From: Bradyrhizobium sp. CIAT3101
GTDB lineage: Bacteria > Pseudomonadota > Alphaproteobacteria > Rhizobiales > Xanthobacteraceae
Direction: 5' to 3'
Length of the DNA stretch: 64,000 nt
Assembly: GCF_029714945.1 (NCBI RefSeq)
Contig: NZ_CP121634.1
Coordinates: forward strand, 4,981,001 to 5,045,000
The notes under the pieces were generated by a model. That model was given only the letters and a program-made list of their open reading frames with translations. It was not told the origin of the DNA and ran no database searches. Below are positions 29,077 through 36,792 of the stretch, piece by piece. Position numbers and translations under genes: made by a program. The first letter of the stretch is position 1. Each line of letters starts with the position of its first letter.

Positions 29077-29100
29077 CGCGGCCTGAAGATCATCATCCCT

Positions 29101-29127
29101 GAGCGGCGCCGACCAACGGCGCCGCTC
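29101..29127. terminator. Bidirectional hairpin between convergent genes
   Basis: GAGCGGCGCC (29101-29110) pairs perfectly with GGCGCCGCTC (29118-29127) around a 7-base loop. It sits between the BA14K gene (ending 29076) and a minus-strand small gene (stop at 29128). The T run is weak (TCATTTGTGTT). Confidence 0.6.
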
Positions 29128-29352
29128 TCATTTGTGTTGGCCGCCCCTCGGCGTATTTCCGGTCTCTGACACGGATTGAGCGACCATCACGCTGCGGTCG
29201 TGAAACCAGAAGCCGGCGAACAGGACGATGAGAACGATTGCGTAGCCCGCGCATGAGCAGCGCGCCCATCGCCGATACGTCCTGCGATCATCCGCGCTCA
29301 GATCTTGCACGTCTTGTCGCGAACGCAGTCCATCAAGCCCGAGCCGGGTCAT
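29128..29352 (-). CDS. Small single-pass membrane protein, function unknown
   Basis: A 74-residue frame starting at the ATG at 29350-29352 has GGAGG seven bases upstream, an excellent SD. The protein has a charged N-terminal half (LRSRQDVQDLSADDRRTYRRWAR), one transmembrane helix (about 36-52, YAIVLIVLFAGFWFHD) and a short polar tail. I do not recognise a family. The SD, the membrane segment and the convergent position with a shared terminator support it as a real gene. Confidence 0.6.
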   Translation of the reverse strand: MTRLGLDGLRSRQDVQDLSADDRRTYRRWARCSCAGYAIVLIVLFAGFWFHDRSVMVAQSVSETGNTPRGGQHK

Positions 29353-29659
29353 CGCAGAACCTCCGCAGATCATGGTTCTGCAGTAATTCGACCTGCCCAC
29401 ACGCGTCATCATCCCGTCGGGTGACATATGCGCCACACGTCTCCAGAACGGTTCAATGACGGAGCAGCTTTCGCGGATCGTGCGGATTTGCCTCAACCTG
29501 TCATTGAAATCCGACGAAATTCGCCTGCCACCCGGAACCCGCAGAGGCGCTATGCATTGCGACGTGCATACCTATGTAGGTCCAATCCAAAATTGACCCA
29601 GCGCACGATTCGCCTATATCACCAATCACTGTGGGGACTTCGATCTACTAGGAAGGGTC
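29353..29659. other. Intergenic region upstream of the response regulator
   Basis: This 307-bp gap contains no gene I can support. It holds a GGAAC-N16-CATT motif (29534-29558), an ATGCAT-type palindrome at 29552-29569 that recurs at 59562-59578, and an AT-rich stretch near 29580-29625 that may hold the promoter of the regulator at 29660. Confidence 0.5.
29534..29558 (+). promoter_or_regulatory. Possible sigma-EcfG-like promoter, one mismatch
   Basis: GGAAC (29534-29538), 16 bases and CATT (29555-29558) differ from the EcfG consensus at one -10 base. It lies 102 bp before the response regulator that precedes a CHASE3 kinase. Confidence 0.25.
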
Positions 29660-30073
29660 ATGCCGCGTATTCTCGTGGTCGATGACGATCCGATGGTCGG
29701 CGCGACCATCGAGGTCCTCCTCCTGCGCCAGGGCTTCGACGTCACGCTCACCGACGGCGGCGAAACGGGGCTTGCTGCGCTGGAAGCGCAGACGTTTGAT
29801 GTGATGCTGGTTGATATCTTCATGCCGCATATGCGCGGCTTCGAATCGATCCGCATCTTTCACGAGCGTGCGCCGGCGATTCCGTTGATCGCCATGTCGG
29901 GCTACGCCTTCGCCTCATCCGCCTCGCCCTCCCCGGACTTCCTCCGCATGGCGCTCGAACTCGGCGCATCGCGCTGCCTGCGCAAGCCGTTCACGCCCGA
30001 GACGCTGTTGACGACCATCCGGGAATGCCTTGGCGAGAGCGCGCCGCCGAAGGACCAGAAAGAAGCACCTTGA
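29660..30073 (+). CDS. Single-domain response regulator
   Basis: This 137-residue receiver domain has acidic pocket residues Asp8-Asp9-Asp10, phospho-acceptor Asp52 in MLVDIFMP and the switch lysine Lys109 in LRKPF. There is no output domain. GGAAGGG lies just before the ATG. Its TGA stop overlaps the likely TTG start of the hybrid kinase (TTGA), so the two are translationally coupled. It is likely a CheY-like phosphate relay or sink for that kinase. Confidence 0.9.
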   Translation: MPRILVVDDDPMVGATIEVLLLRQGFDVTLTDGGETGLAALEAQTFDVMLVDIFMPHMRGFESIRIFHERAPAIPLIAMSGYAFASSASPSPDFLRMALELGASRCLRKPFTPETLLTTIRECLGESAPPKDQKEAP

Positions 30074-32328
30074 TCCCTTCGCAGCGCGTCATTCTCGGTG
30101 CTGGACTTGCCATCCTCCTGCTCATCACCGCCGCCTCGATCGGGCTCGACGTCAAGTCGCGGTCGGACGCTGCGTGGGTCAATCACACCGCCGAGGTGCT
30201 GAAGAAGATCTCCGACGTGCACCTGCTGGTTCGCCGCGCGGAAAGCGCGCTACGCGGCTATGAGATCTACCGCACGGCAGGCTTCATCGACGAATTCCAG
30301 GCTGCCCGCGGCCAGATCGCACCGGCGCTCGGCGACCTCAAGCTCGCGATCCGCGACAATGCCGACCAGGTGGCGCTGATGGAGGCTACGGAGCCACTCA
30401 TCCTTCGGCGCATCGAGGTCGCAGCCGAGTCGCTTCGGCTGCGCACCAATGGCGACATTGAGGGCTCCAACGCGCTGAGAGACCGCGGCGAAGGACGCGG
30501 CCTGATGGAGACGCTCACGGGAAATCTGGATCGGCTGGCCGCGAGCGAAGAGAAGCTACGCGCCACTCGCGAAGCGGCCTCGCGCCGGACCGGCATCGTG
30601 CTGCTCGGCATCGACGTCATTGGCGCGCTGGTGATCCTGCTGCTCGTCACCATCCTCTTGCGCGAGAGCCGGCGTACCACCGTGCAGCTCCAGAGCTCAC
30701 TGCTGGAAACCACCGCGGCCAATCAGCAACTCGAGGCCGCCGTGGCGGAGCGCACCGAGCACCTCGTCACCGCCCATGACGAGCTGCGCCTGTCGGTCAA
30801 CGTGCTGCAGAGCACGTTCCGCAGCATGGCCGAGGCCGTGCTGGTGATCGACACCGAGGGCAACGTCCTTTTGTCCAATCCGGCCGCGGAGCACATACTG
30901 CTGCACCGCACCGGCACGAACCTGCGCAATCTGCGCGCGCTATCCGATGTGTTCCACGGCGACGGCGTCACGCCGCTCGAGTCCGACGGACTGCCGTCCG
31001 TGCGCGTGCTGCGCGGCGACGCGTTCGAAAATCTGGAGATGATCGTCCGCCCGCACAGCGGCAACAACGCGCGCCATCTGATGGTCAGCGGCCGGCCGAT
31101 GCGGGACGGACAGGGCAACATCTCCGGCGCCGTGCTGGTCTATCACGATGCGACCTCCTCGCGCGAAACCGAGCGGCAGCTACACCAGTCGCAAAAGCTC
31201 GACTCGATCGGCAAGCTGACCGGCGGCGTCGCGCACGACTTCAACAACATGCTGACCGTGATCTCGGGCAATACCGAGACGCTGGTGGCGAGCCTGAAGG
31301 AGCAGCCCGAGCTGCAGCGCACCGCGCGCCTGATCGACGACGCCGCCGAGCGCTGCGCCGAGCTGATCCAGCATCTGCTGGCCTTCGCGCGAAAACAGCC
31401 GTTGCAGCCGCGCGACGTCGAGATCAACGCCGCCATCACCGACATCGCAAAGCTGCTGCGTCCCACCCTCGGCGAGCAGATCCAGATCGAGACCGTGCTG
31501 GAACAGGGACCGATGACCTCGCACATCGATCCGTCGCGCCTGACCAATGCCGTGCTCAACATGGCGATCAACGCCCGCGACGCCATGCCGAACGGCGGCA
31601 AGCTCCTGCTCGAGACCCACCGCGTCGTGCTGGACGAGGCTTACGCGCAGGCCAACGCCGACGTGCGGCCCGGCCCCTACGTCATGCTCGCCGTCAGCGA
31701 TACCGGCACGGGCATGCCGCAGAGCGTGCAGGACATGGCGTTCGAGCCGTTCTTCACCACCAAGGAGGTCGGCAAGGGATCGGGCCTCGGGCTCTCCATG
31801 GTCTACGGCTTCGTCAAGCAGTCCGGCGGCCACATCAAGATCTACAGCGAGCAAGGTCACGGCACCACGATCAAGCTCTATCTGCCGCCCGGCGAAGGCA
31901 CGACGGAAGCGGCCGCAGCAATCGCCCCGCAGGCCGAAGGCGGCGCCGAGACCATCTTTGTGGTCGAGGACGACGTGCTGGTGCGCAACTTCGTTACTGC
32001 GCAGCTGCAGAGCCTCGGCTACAGGACGGTGGCCGCCGGCGACAGCCGCGCCGCGCTGCAACTGATCGAGGCCGGCCAGGCCTTCGATCTGCTCTTCACC
32101 GACGTCGTCATCCCCGGCGGCATGAGCGGCCGCGAGCTCGCCGACGAAGTGGCGAAACGACGCCCGGGCGTCAAAGTGCTCTACACCTCCGGCTACACCG
32201 ACAACGCTATCGTCCACCACGGCAAGCTCGACGACGGCGTGATGCTGCTGACCAAGCCGTACCGGAGAAACCAGCTCGCCGAGATGATCAGGAAGGCATT
32301 GAGTGGTGGCGGGATGGCGGCGAGCTAG
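30070..32328 (+). CDS. Hybrid sensor histidine kinase: CHASE3-PAS-HisKA-HATPase-REC
   Basis: This 752-residue membrane kinase (from the TTG at 30070; an ATG at 30025 would add 15 residues) has TM1 at about 7-27, a periplasmic CHASE3 domain (about 35-175, with VRRAESALRGYEI), TM2 at about 178-200 and a coil. A PAS domain lies at about 250-370, then HisKA with His389 in GGVAHDFNNMLTVISG. HATPase follows (NMAINARDAMPNGG, DTGTGMP, GSGLGLSMVYGF), and a C-terminal receiver with Asp678 in LLFTDVVIPGGMSG. The architecture suggests an internal relay. The last ~20 codons and stop recur as fragments at 33.0 and 36.2 kb. The signal is unknown. Confidence 0.9.
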   Translation: MIPSQRVILGAGLAILLLITAASIGLDVKSRSDAAWVNHTAEVLKKISDVHLLVRRAESALRGYEIYRTAGFIDEFQAARGQIAPALGDLKLAIRDNADQVALMEATEPLILRRIEVAAESLRLRTNGDIEGSNALRDRGEGRGLMETLTGNLDRLAASEEKLRATREAASRRTGIVLLGIDVIGALVILLLVTILLRESRRTTVQLQSSLLETTAANQQLEAAVAERTEHLVTAHDELRLSVNVLQSTFRSMAEAVLVIDTEGNVLLSNPAAEHILLHRTGTNLRNLRALSDVFHGDGVTPLESDGLPSVRVLRGDAFENLEMIVRPHSGNNARHLMVSGRPMRDGQGNISGAVLVYHDATSSRETERQLHQSQKLDSIGKLTGGVAHDFNNMLTVISGNTETLVASLKEQPELQRTARLIDDAAERCAELIQHLLAFARKQPLQPRDVEINAAITDIAKLLRPTLGEQIQIETVLEQGPMTSHIDPSRLTNAVLNMAINARDAMPNGGKLLLETHRVVLDEAYAQANADVRPGPYVMLAVSDTGTGMPQSVQDMAFEPFFTTKEVGKGSGLGLSMVYGFVKQSGGHIKIYSEQGHGTTIKLYLPPGEGTTEAAAAIAPQAEGGAETIFVVEDDVLVRNFVTAQLQSLGYRTVAAGDSRAALQLIEAGQAFDLLFTDVVIPGGMSGRELADEVAKRRPGVKVLYTSGYTDNAIVHHGKLDDGVMLLTKPYRRNQLAEMIRKALSGGGMAAS

Positions 32329-32337
32329 CGCGTCGCC
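32272..32337 (+). repeat. Kinase 3'-end repeat, master copy
   Basis: This stretch covers the codons for QLAEMIRKALSGGGMAAS, the stop and CGCGTCGCC. It is the intact source of similar pieces at 32994-33055 and 36236-36293. The AGCGCGTCGCCAA at its end (32327-32339) is repeated at 32792-32804. Confidence 0.8.
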
Positions 32338-32351
32338 AACGGGAGGATTGC

Positions 32352-32786
32352 TTGAAGAGAGCTGCTGCTTATCTCAGGCGAAACAAGATCATCATCTGCC
32401 CTGTCTCGGAGACCACGGACGGAGTGGGCATGACCTGCACACCGGTCTTCAATCTGGAGGCGAGCGATGTCGTGGGCGCAGGCAAGGCACTACTGGACGC
32501 GTTGCAGTATTCGCGCGAGGGGATTCCACACCCTTCACGAGCGGAATGGGGCAATTTGTTTGAGCCTATTCTAAGCGCCGCCGGGGTGGGATCTTGGAGT
32601 TCATTTGTGCGATCCGCAAAGGAAGTTGCCGTTAAATTTGGGACCAACCGTGTTGTTTACATTCCCACCAGAAACCTTGGTTCAAGGAATGGCTTCGTTG
32701 CTCTCCCGGAACGGGAGCGATCGAGTGCTCCGACGGTTGCAGAAGTTGGGCCTGCGCTTCTAGCTGCGTTCGCTGACGCTGAATAG
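32352..32786 (+). CDS. Orphan contact-dependent inhibition immunity-like protein
   Basis: This 144-residue protein starts at a TTG with GGGAGG six bases upstream. The pattern TTDGVGMTCTPVFNLE, REGIPHPSRAEW, ILSAAGVGSWSSFVRSAKEVAV and YIPTRNLGSRNGFVALPE resembles a family of small proteins annotated as CdiI-type immunity proteins in proteobacteria; I recall this likeness without being able to search. No CdiA, CdiB or toxin tip is adjacent. Base composition is visibly lower in GC than its neighbours, and 13-bp direct repeats (32327-32339, 32792-32804) bracket the gene, both suggesting recent insertion. Confidence 0.5.
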   Translation: MKRAAAYLRRNKIIICPVSETTDGVGMTCTPVFNLEASDVVGAGKALLDALQYSREGIPHPSRAEWGNLFEPILSAAGVGSWSSFVRSAKEVAVKFGTNRVVYIPTRNLGSRNGFVALPERERSSAPTVAEVGPALLAAFADAE

Positions 32787-32789
32787 CGA

Positions 32790-32993
32790 TCAGCGCGTCG
32801 CCAATAGCACCGCGGCGAGCGTAAAGATCAGCCCGGCGATCTGCCCTGCCCCGAGCGGCTCGTGCAGCGCGAGTTCCGACGCGACCACGCCAATCACTGA
32901 CACCGCGATCGTCCTGATCGCGGCGACCGAGGCAGGCAGGCGGGCGGGCGGGCGAGCGCTGCGAACAAGCTGACGTAGGCGATACAAAACTGC
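32790..32993 (-). pseudogene. 3'-terminal fragment of an EamA/DMT transporter gene
   Basis: Read leftward, this encodes LPASVAAIRTIAVSVIGVVA and then ALHEPLGAGQIAGLIFTLAA before a stop. This is nearly the same as the end of the intact transporter at 39005-39901. The DNA match runs over about 200 bp (32790-32993 against 39005-39200). It has no start region, so it is a remnant. Its right end joins directly to a copy of the kinase 3' end, and a short GGCGGGCGG slippage run (about 32935-32955) disrupts one part. Confidence 0.85.
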
Positions 32994-33055
32994 CAGCTCG
33001 CCGAAATGATCCGGAAGGCGTTGAACGGCGGGGGGATGGCGGCCGGCTAGCGCGT
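32994..33055 (+). repeat. Kinase 3'-end repeat, second copy
   Basis: This copy encodes QLAEMIRKALNGGGMAAG plus a TAG and CGCGT, about 85% like the intact kinase end at 32272-32337. It begins exactly where the transporter fragment stops. Confidence 0.8.
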
Positions 33056-33431
33056 GGACTGCCCGGAGGCGCGCAGCAGTTACGCAAATGTGGGACCGCG
33101 CGCACTAGCGCAGGATGCGAGTTCCGCTTGTCTTGTTGAGCCGCCGTGGCTCGCCCGGATCCGCGCCGGAGGTGTTCCGAAACCGCGCAATGCAACGAGT
33201 AAGGCCGTTTTGATTCCGATCGGGCCGGTCTCAAGCAAAAATCAAGCGCATCTCAAGGACAAATCGTCTCACCACCCCCATCTCCGAGCATGCTCCCGGC
33301 GACAAATGTTGGAGCCGGCGTCGCGACAGTCCGCTTGCGGAGCGCGATACCGATCGCAGTCACCAGATGCACACAGCTAGGATCCTGGTCTGCGGCCGGA
33401 ACTGACGGCGCAGCTTTCCACAGGTGCTCGG
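33056..33431. other. Intergenic region with no supported gene
   Basis: About 375 bp between the second kinase-tail copy and the substrate-binding protein gene. Open frames here look like shadows with unusual amino-acid content. I see no clear hairpin or tRNA. The promoter of the downstream two-gene operon is presumably near the right end. Confidence 0.4.
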
Positions 33432-34403
33432 ATGAAAAGACGCGAGTTCATCTCGTTGATTGGTGGAGGACTGGTCTGGCCCGCGATCGCACGGGCGCAG
33501 GACGGAGCCAAGCTGCATCGCATCTTCTGGGTCTCGACCGAGTCCGAACCGGATCCCTTCCTGGACGGCTTTCGCGATGGAATGCGCGCGCTGGGATACG
33601 TCGAGGGCAAGACCGTAACCTTCGAGACGCACTATGCCCCTGGAAATCCGCAGGCACTGCGCAAGATCGTCTCCGATTTGCAGCGGAAGGATATCGACCT
33701 AGTGGTCTCGAGCGGTCCGGCGACACGCGTCATGACTGGGGTCACCGACGTGCCCGTGCTGTTTGCGTTGAGCGGTGACCCCGTCGCTTTGGGTGTGGTG
33801 AAGAGCCTTGCTCACCCCGGCACCAATTTCACCGGCAGCACATTCCTGTCGCTCGAGCTGGCAGGAAAGCGCATTGAGCTGCTCAAGGACATTTATCCAA
33901 AGCTGCGAAAACTGGCGGTCTTCTCGAACACGGATCATCCGGGAGAGCCACTGGAATGGCGTGCGACTTTGGAGTCGTGCCGGAATCTCGGCATCGAGGC
34001 AGCCTACGTTCCGTTCTGTGGCGCTCGCGAAATCGAGAATGGGTTGACCGCTGCCGGAAACGTGGACGCGGATGCTCTCCTCGTGTTTCCCGATGTTGTG
34101 ACGCTGGTGCATCGTGCGAAGATTGCGGAGCTTGCAATCGCGCGCCGGCTGCCTTCGATGTTTGGCTGGTCTGAATATTGTGACGCTGGAGGTCTCCTGA
34201 GTTACGGCGCAAACCAGCGCACGACCTACTTTCGGCTTGCCACGTATGCCGATCGCATCCTGCGCGGTGAAAATCCGTCAGATCTTCCGGTGATGCGCCC
34301 CGAGAAGTTCGAACTGGCAGTCAATCTGAAGACAGCCAGGCTTCTGGGCATCGACCTGGACGTGTCGTCGATCCTGTTTCGGGCCAGCAAGGTGATCTCC
34401 TGA
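33432..34403 (+). CDS. ABC transporter substrate-binding protein (TrpX-like, PF04392 type)
   Basis: This 323-residue exported protein starts with MKRREFISLIGGG and a hydrophobic core, cleaved after IARA-QD (about residue 23). RRxF makes a twin-arginine route possible. The periplasmic binding fold has the usual pieces of the ABC_sub_bind group: FLDGFRDGMRALGYVEGKTVTFETHYAPG near the N-terminus, DLVVSSGPATRVM, and IARRLPSMFGWSEYCDAGGLLSYGA. These are typical of orphan binding proteins abundant in Bradyrhizobium. No permease or ATPase gene is adjacent. The gene ends 8 bp before the adenylate cyclase, so it may feed ligand information to that enzyme rather than to a transporter. Confidence 0.85.
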   Translation: MKRREFISLIGGGLVWPAIARAQDGAKLHRIFWVSTESEPDPFLDGFRDGMRALGYVEGKTVTFETHYAPGNPQALRKIVSDLQRKDIDLVVSSGPATRVMTGVTDVPVLFALSGDPVALGVVKSLAHPGTNFTGSTFLSLELAGKRIELLKDIYPKLRKLAVFSNTDHPGEPLEWRATLESCRNLGIEAAYVPFCGAREIENGLTAAGNVDADALLVFPDVVTLVHRAKIAELAIARRLPSMFGWSEYCDAGGLLSYGANQRTTYFRLATYADRILRGENPSDLPVMRPEKFELAVNLKTARLLGIDLDVSSILFRASKVIS

Positions 34404-34411
34404 GAGCATTG

Positions 34412-36211
34412 ATGACCGACGGTGCTGCGCAGTCCTCTTCGTGTACGATGCCCCCGCGTCGCTCGCTGTTCTGCAAGTATTTCGCGACGTTGTTTGTCGC
34501 TGCCGTCGTGCCTTTGATACTGGGCGCGGCCGTCGAGGCGTCGTTCGGTTACCGAGACCAGCGCCGCCAGATCAGCGCGGTGCTGCACGCCGATGCTCGC
34601 GCGGCGTCCGACAGGATCGAGGCGTTCACCGACGGCATACGGGATCAACTGGGTTGGATGGTGCAGCTTCCCTGGTCTGCCGGGGACGATGCGCAACATA
34701 AGATCGACGCCTTGCGCCTTCTCCAGCAGGTGCCTGCAATCGTTTCGGTTTCGCTTCTGGATGAGGCCGGCACTGAACGGATTTTTGTTTCCAGGCTGCA
34801 TCTGAACAGGACCGGGCGCGGCATTGATATGTCCGCTGATCCCGCTGCTCTCGGCGCACGCGCCAACAAGGTCTGGTACGGACCGGTTCAGTACCAGCGG
34901 GATTCAGAGCCCTATATGAGGATCGCGGTTGCCGGGAGCCTGCCGGCTGCGGGGGTCGTGATCGCCGAAGTCAATCTGAAGCTGATCTGGGATGTCATCG
35001 CCGCCATTCGAATTGGCGAGACCGGCTACGCCATTGTTGTCGATGACTCCGGTCATCTGATCGCCCATCCCGACATCAGTCTGGTTCTGCGCGGCCGCGC
35101 CAGCTCGGGCAGTTTCGGCCGGATCAAGCATCTCGTTGGCGCGTCGAGCGGAGCCGCGGTGATAACCGGGGACCAAGGCAAGCCGGTGGTGGCGCTGTCC
35201 GTTCTAGCCGCCGATGTGGGATGGACGGTGATCGCGATGCAGCCGGTCTCGGAAGCTTTTGCATCAATTCACGCGGCGTTGTGGCGCTCGTCAATTCTGA
35301 TTGCCTTTGGTGTTCTTGTCGCGCTGGCGCTCGCCTATTGGCGCGCGCACAGAATGTCCGGCCCGATCAAGCAACTGGAAGAGGGCGTGGAGCGGATCAG
35401 AACCGGACAATTCGAGCATCGCATCAGGATCTTCAGCGGTGACGAGTTGCAGCAACTGGCGCTGCGCTTCAATGAAATGGCTTCTGAACTGGCGATCTCG
35501 CAACAGAAATCTGCGCGGATCGAACGGCTGAAGCAGTTCCTGCCATCGCAGGTCGCCGAATTGGTCGAGCATTCTCACGAACTGCTCGAAGGACAGCGAC
35601 GTGAAGTCGCCGTCATTTTTGGCGACTTGCGCGGCTTCACGGCGTTCTCCACGCGCAATGAACCTGATGTCATCATGGCCGTCATGCGCGAGTACTACGA
35701 GGCCGTTGGTGCCGTGACGACTCGTCACGAGGCAACGCTCATCGGCTTTGATGGGGACGGAGTCATGCTCCTCGTCAATGCCCCGGTCGCATGCGAACAG
35801 CCGGCAACCCAAGCGGTCCGACTCGCGATCGACCTGCAAACGACGGTGCAGTCCCTTGCCGGCAAATGGTGCGACGCCGGCCACGCGATCGGCTTTGGCG
35901 TGGGCGTTGCGATGGGACCGGCAACGGTAGGAACGGTTGGTTATAACGGTCGGCTGGACTACACGGCGATGGGAGCCGTGGTGAATTTGGCGTCGCGGCT
36001 CTGCAATCTCGCGAAGGACGCGCAGATCCTGGCTGATCCCACGATCGCTGAAAGGGTAAGGGATAGCGTTCCGTTGGCATCGCTCGGACAGCGACACATC
36101 AAAGGCTACGACCAGGCCCTCGAAGTCTTTGCCGTCGCACCTGCCGACCTGCCGTTGAAGCCGCCGGGCTCGGGACAACGCCGGCGAGAGAAAGAGCCTC
36201 AGGACCACTGA
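34412..36211 (+). CDS. Membrane adenylate/guanylate cyclase: extracytoplasmic sensor-HAMP-class III cyclase
   Basis: This 599-residue protein has TM1 (about 22-43), a periplasmic dCache-like domain (about 50-285), TM2 (about 290-312), HAMP (about 313-365) and a class III nucleotide cyclase domain (about 385-575). The two metal-binding aspartates are Asp405 (FGDLRGFT) and Asp449 (FDGDGVML). The residue that is normally the adenine-selecting Lys in the K-x-x-G-D motif appears to be Gly here, so nucleotide preference is uncertain. It probably makes cAMP in response to a periplasmic signal. It is in an operon with the binding protein 8 bp upstream, which could present the ligand. Confidence 0.87.
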   Translation: MTDGAAQSSSCTMPPRRSLFCKYFATLFVAAVVPLILGAAVEASFGYRDQRRQISAVLHADARAASDRIEAFTDGIRDQLGWMVQLPWSAGDDAQHKIDALRLLQQVPAIVSVSLLDEAGTERIFVSRLHLNRTGRGIDMSADPAALGARANKVWYGPVQYQRDSEPYMRIAVAGSLPAAGVVIAEVNLKLIWDVIAAIRIGETGYAIVVDDSGHLIAHPDISLVLRGRASSGSFGRIKHLVGASSGAAVITGDQGKPVVALSVLAADVGWTVIAMQPVSEAFASIHAALWRSSILIAFGVLVALALAYWRAHRMSGPIKQLEEGVERIRTGQFEHRIRIFSGDELQQLALRFNEMASELAISQQKSARIERLKQFLPSQVAELVEHSHELLEGQRREVAVIFGDLRGFTAFSTRNEPDVIMAVMREYYEAVGAVTTRHEATLIGFDGDGVMLLVNAPVACEQPATQAVRLAIDLQTTVQSLAGKWCDAGHAIGFGVGVAMGPATVGTVGYNGRLDYTAMGAVVNLASRLCNLAKDAQILADPTIAERVRDSVPLASLGQRHIKGYDQALEVFAVAPADLPLKPPGSGQRRREKEPQDH

Positions 36212-36235
36212 TACCCCGGCGTCCGGACGGCTAGC

Positions 36236-36293
36236 GCGAAATGATCCGGAAGGCGTTGAACGTCGGCGGGATGGCGGCGGGCTGACGCGTCGC
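36236..36293 (+). repeat. Kinase 3'-end repeat, third copy
   Basis: This stretch encodes EMIRKALNVGGMAAG with a TGA and then CGCGTCGC. It is closer to the second copy (GAAATGATCCGGAAGGCGTT shared) than to the intact kinase. It lies 24 bp after the cyclase stop. Confidence 0.8.
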
Positions 36294-36309
36294 TGATCGA
36301 GGTCATTTG

Positions 36310-36621
36310 CTATCGTGATGCGTTGGCGTCCGCTGAGGAGGCCTTGGTTGGCGCGACTGTCTGACGCCCGCGAGCGGCGATCAGTGCGGCCTTGATGCGT
36401 TGCTGCTCGGCGACGTCCATGAGCGGCGCCTTGCGCGCCGGCGGCAAATCGTGGACTGCAAGATAACCGCTCTTGTCGGTCGCTTTTCCGCCCTCGGCGA
36501 GGGAGGCCTGTGCATCGAGCGGATTGCGTAGGCCAGCGGCGCCACCCGGGGTCGTCGCGCAACCTCCAAGCCCCAATCCGATGACGACCGGCAGCACAAC
36601 AAACCGCATGACACCGCGCAT
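36310..36621 (-). CDS. Small lipoprotein of unknown function
   Basis: This 103-residue protein starts with a short basic N-terminus, a hydrophobic stretch and the lipobox LGLGGC-ATTP, so it should be lipidated at that cysteine (about residue 21) and anchored in an envelope membrane. The mature part is polar with no motif I recognise (ATDKSGYLAVHDLPPARKAPLM, AEQQRIKAALIAARGRQ). The latter look is common in Bradyrhizobium small lipoproteins. Start choice is between ATGs at 36619-36621 and 36607-36609; neither has a strong SD. It lies 171 bp downstream of the larger unknown gene on the same strand. Confidence 0.65.
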   Translation of the reverse strand: MRGVMRFVVLPVVIGLGLGGCATTPGGAAGLRNPLDAQASLAEGGKATDKSGYLAVHDLPPARKAPLMDVAEQQRIKAALIAARGRQTVAPTKASSADANASR

Positions 36622-36792
36622 GCCAAGCGCGGCCGGCAGACGACCGGCCTGCCCCCGTACCAAGGTGCAGTTGCCGGTCGCAGGTCGAGAGTAGCTACGC
36701 AACAACATGGCTCTGTCGAGTTGAAATGGGCGACTGGCGCGATCGCGAGCCGGGCGTCTGAGGCAGATCACCCGGCTCGGCAATAATTCTGG

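Noticed and set aside
32632..33234. 200-residue open frame on the minus strand
   Set aside because: It overlaps the immunity-like gene and the transporter fragment and reads through both, so it is a composite accident. Only the short transporter-like part is meaningful.
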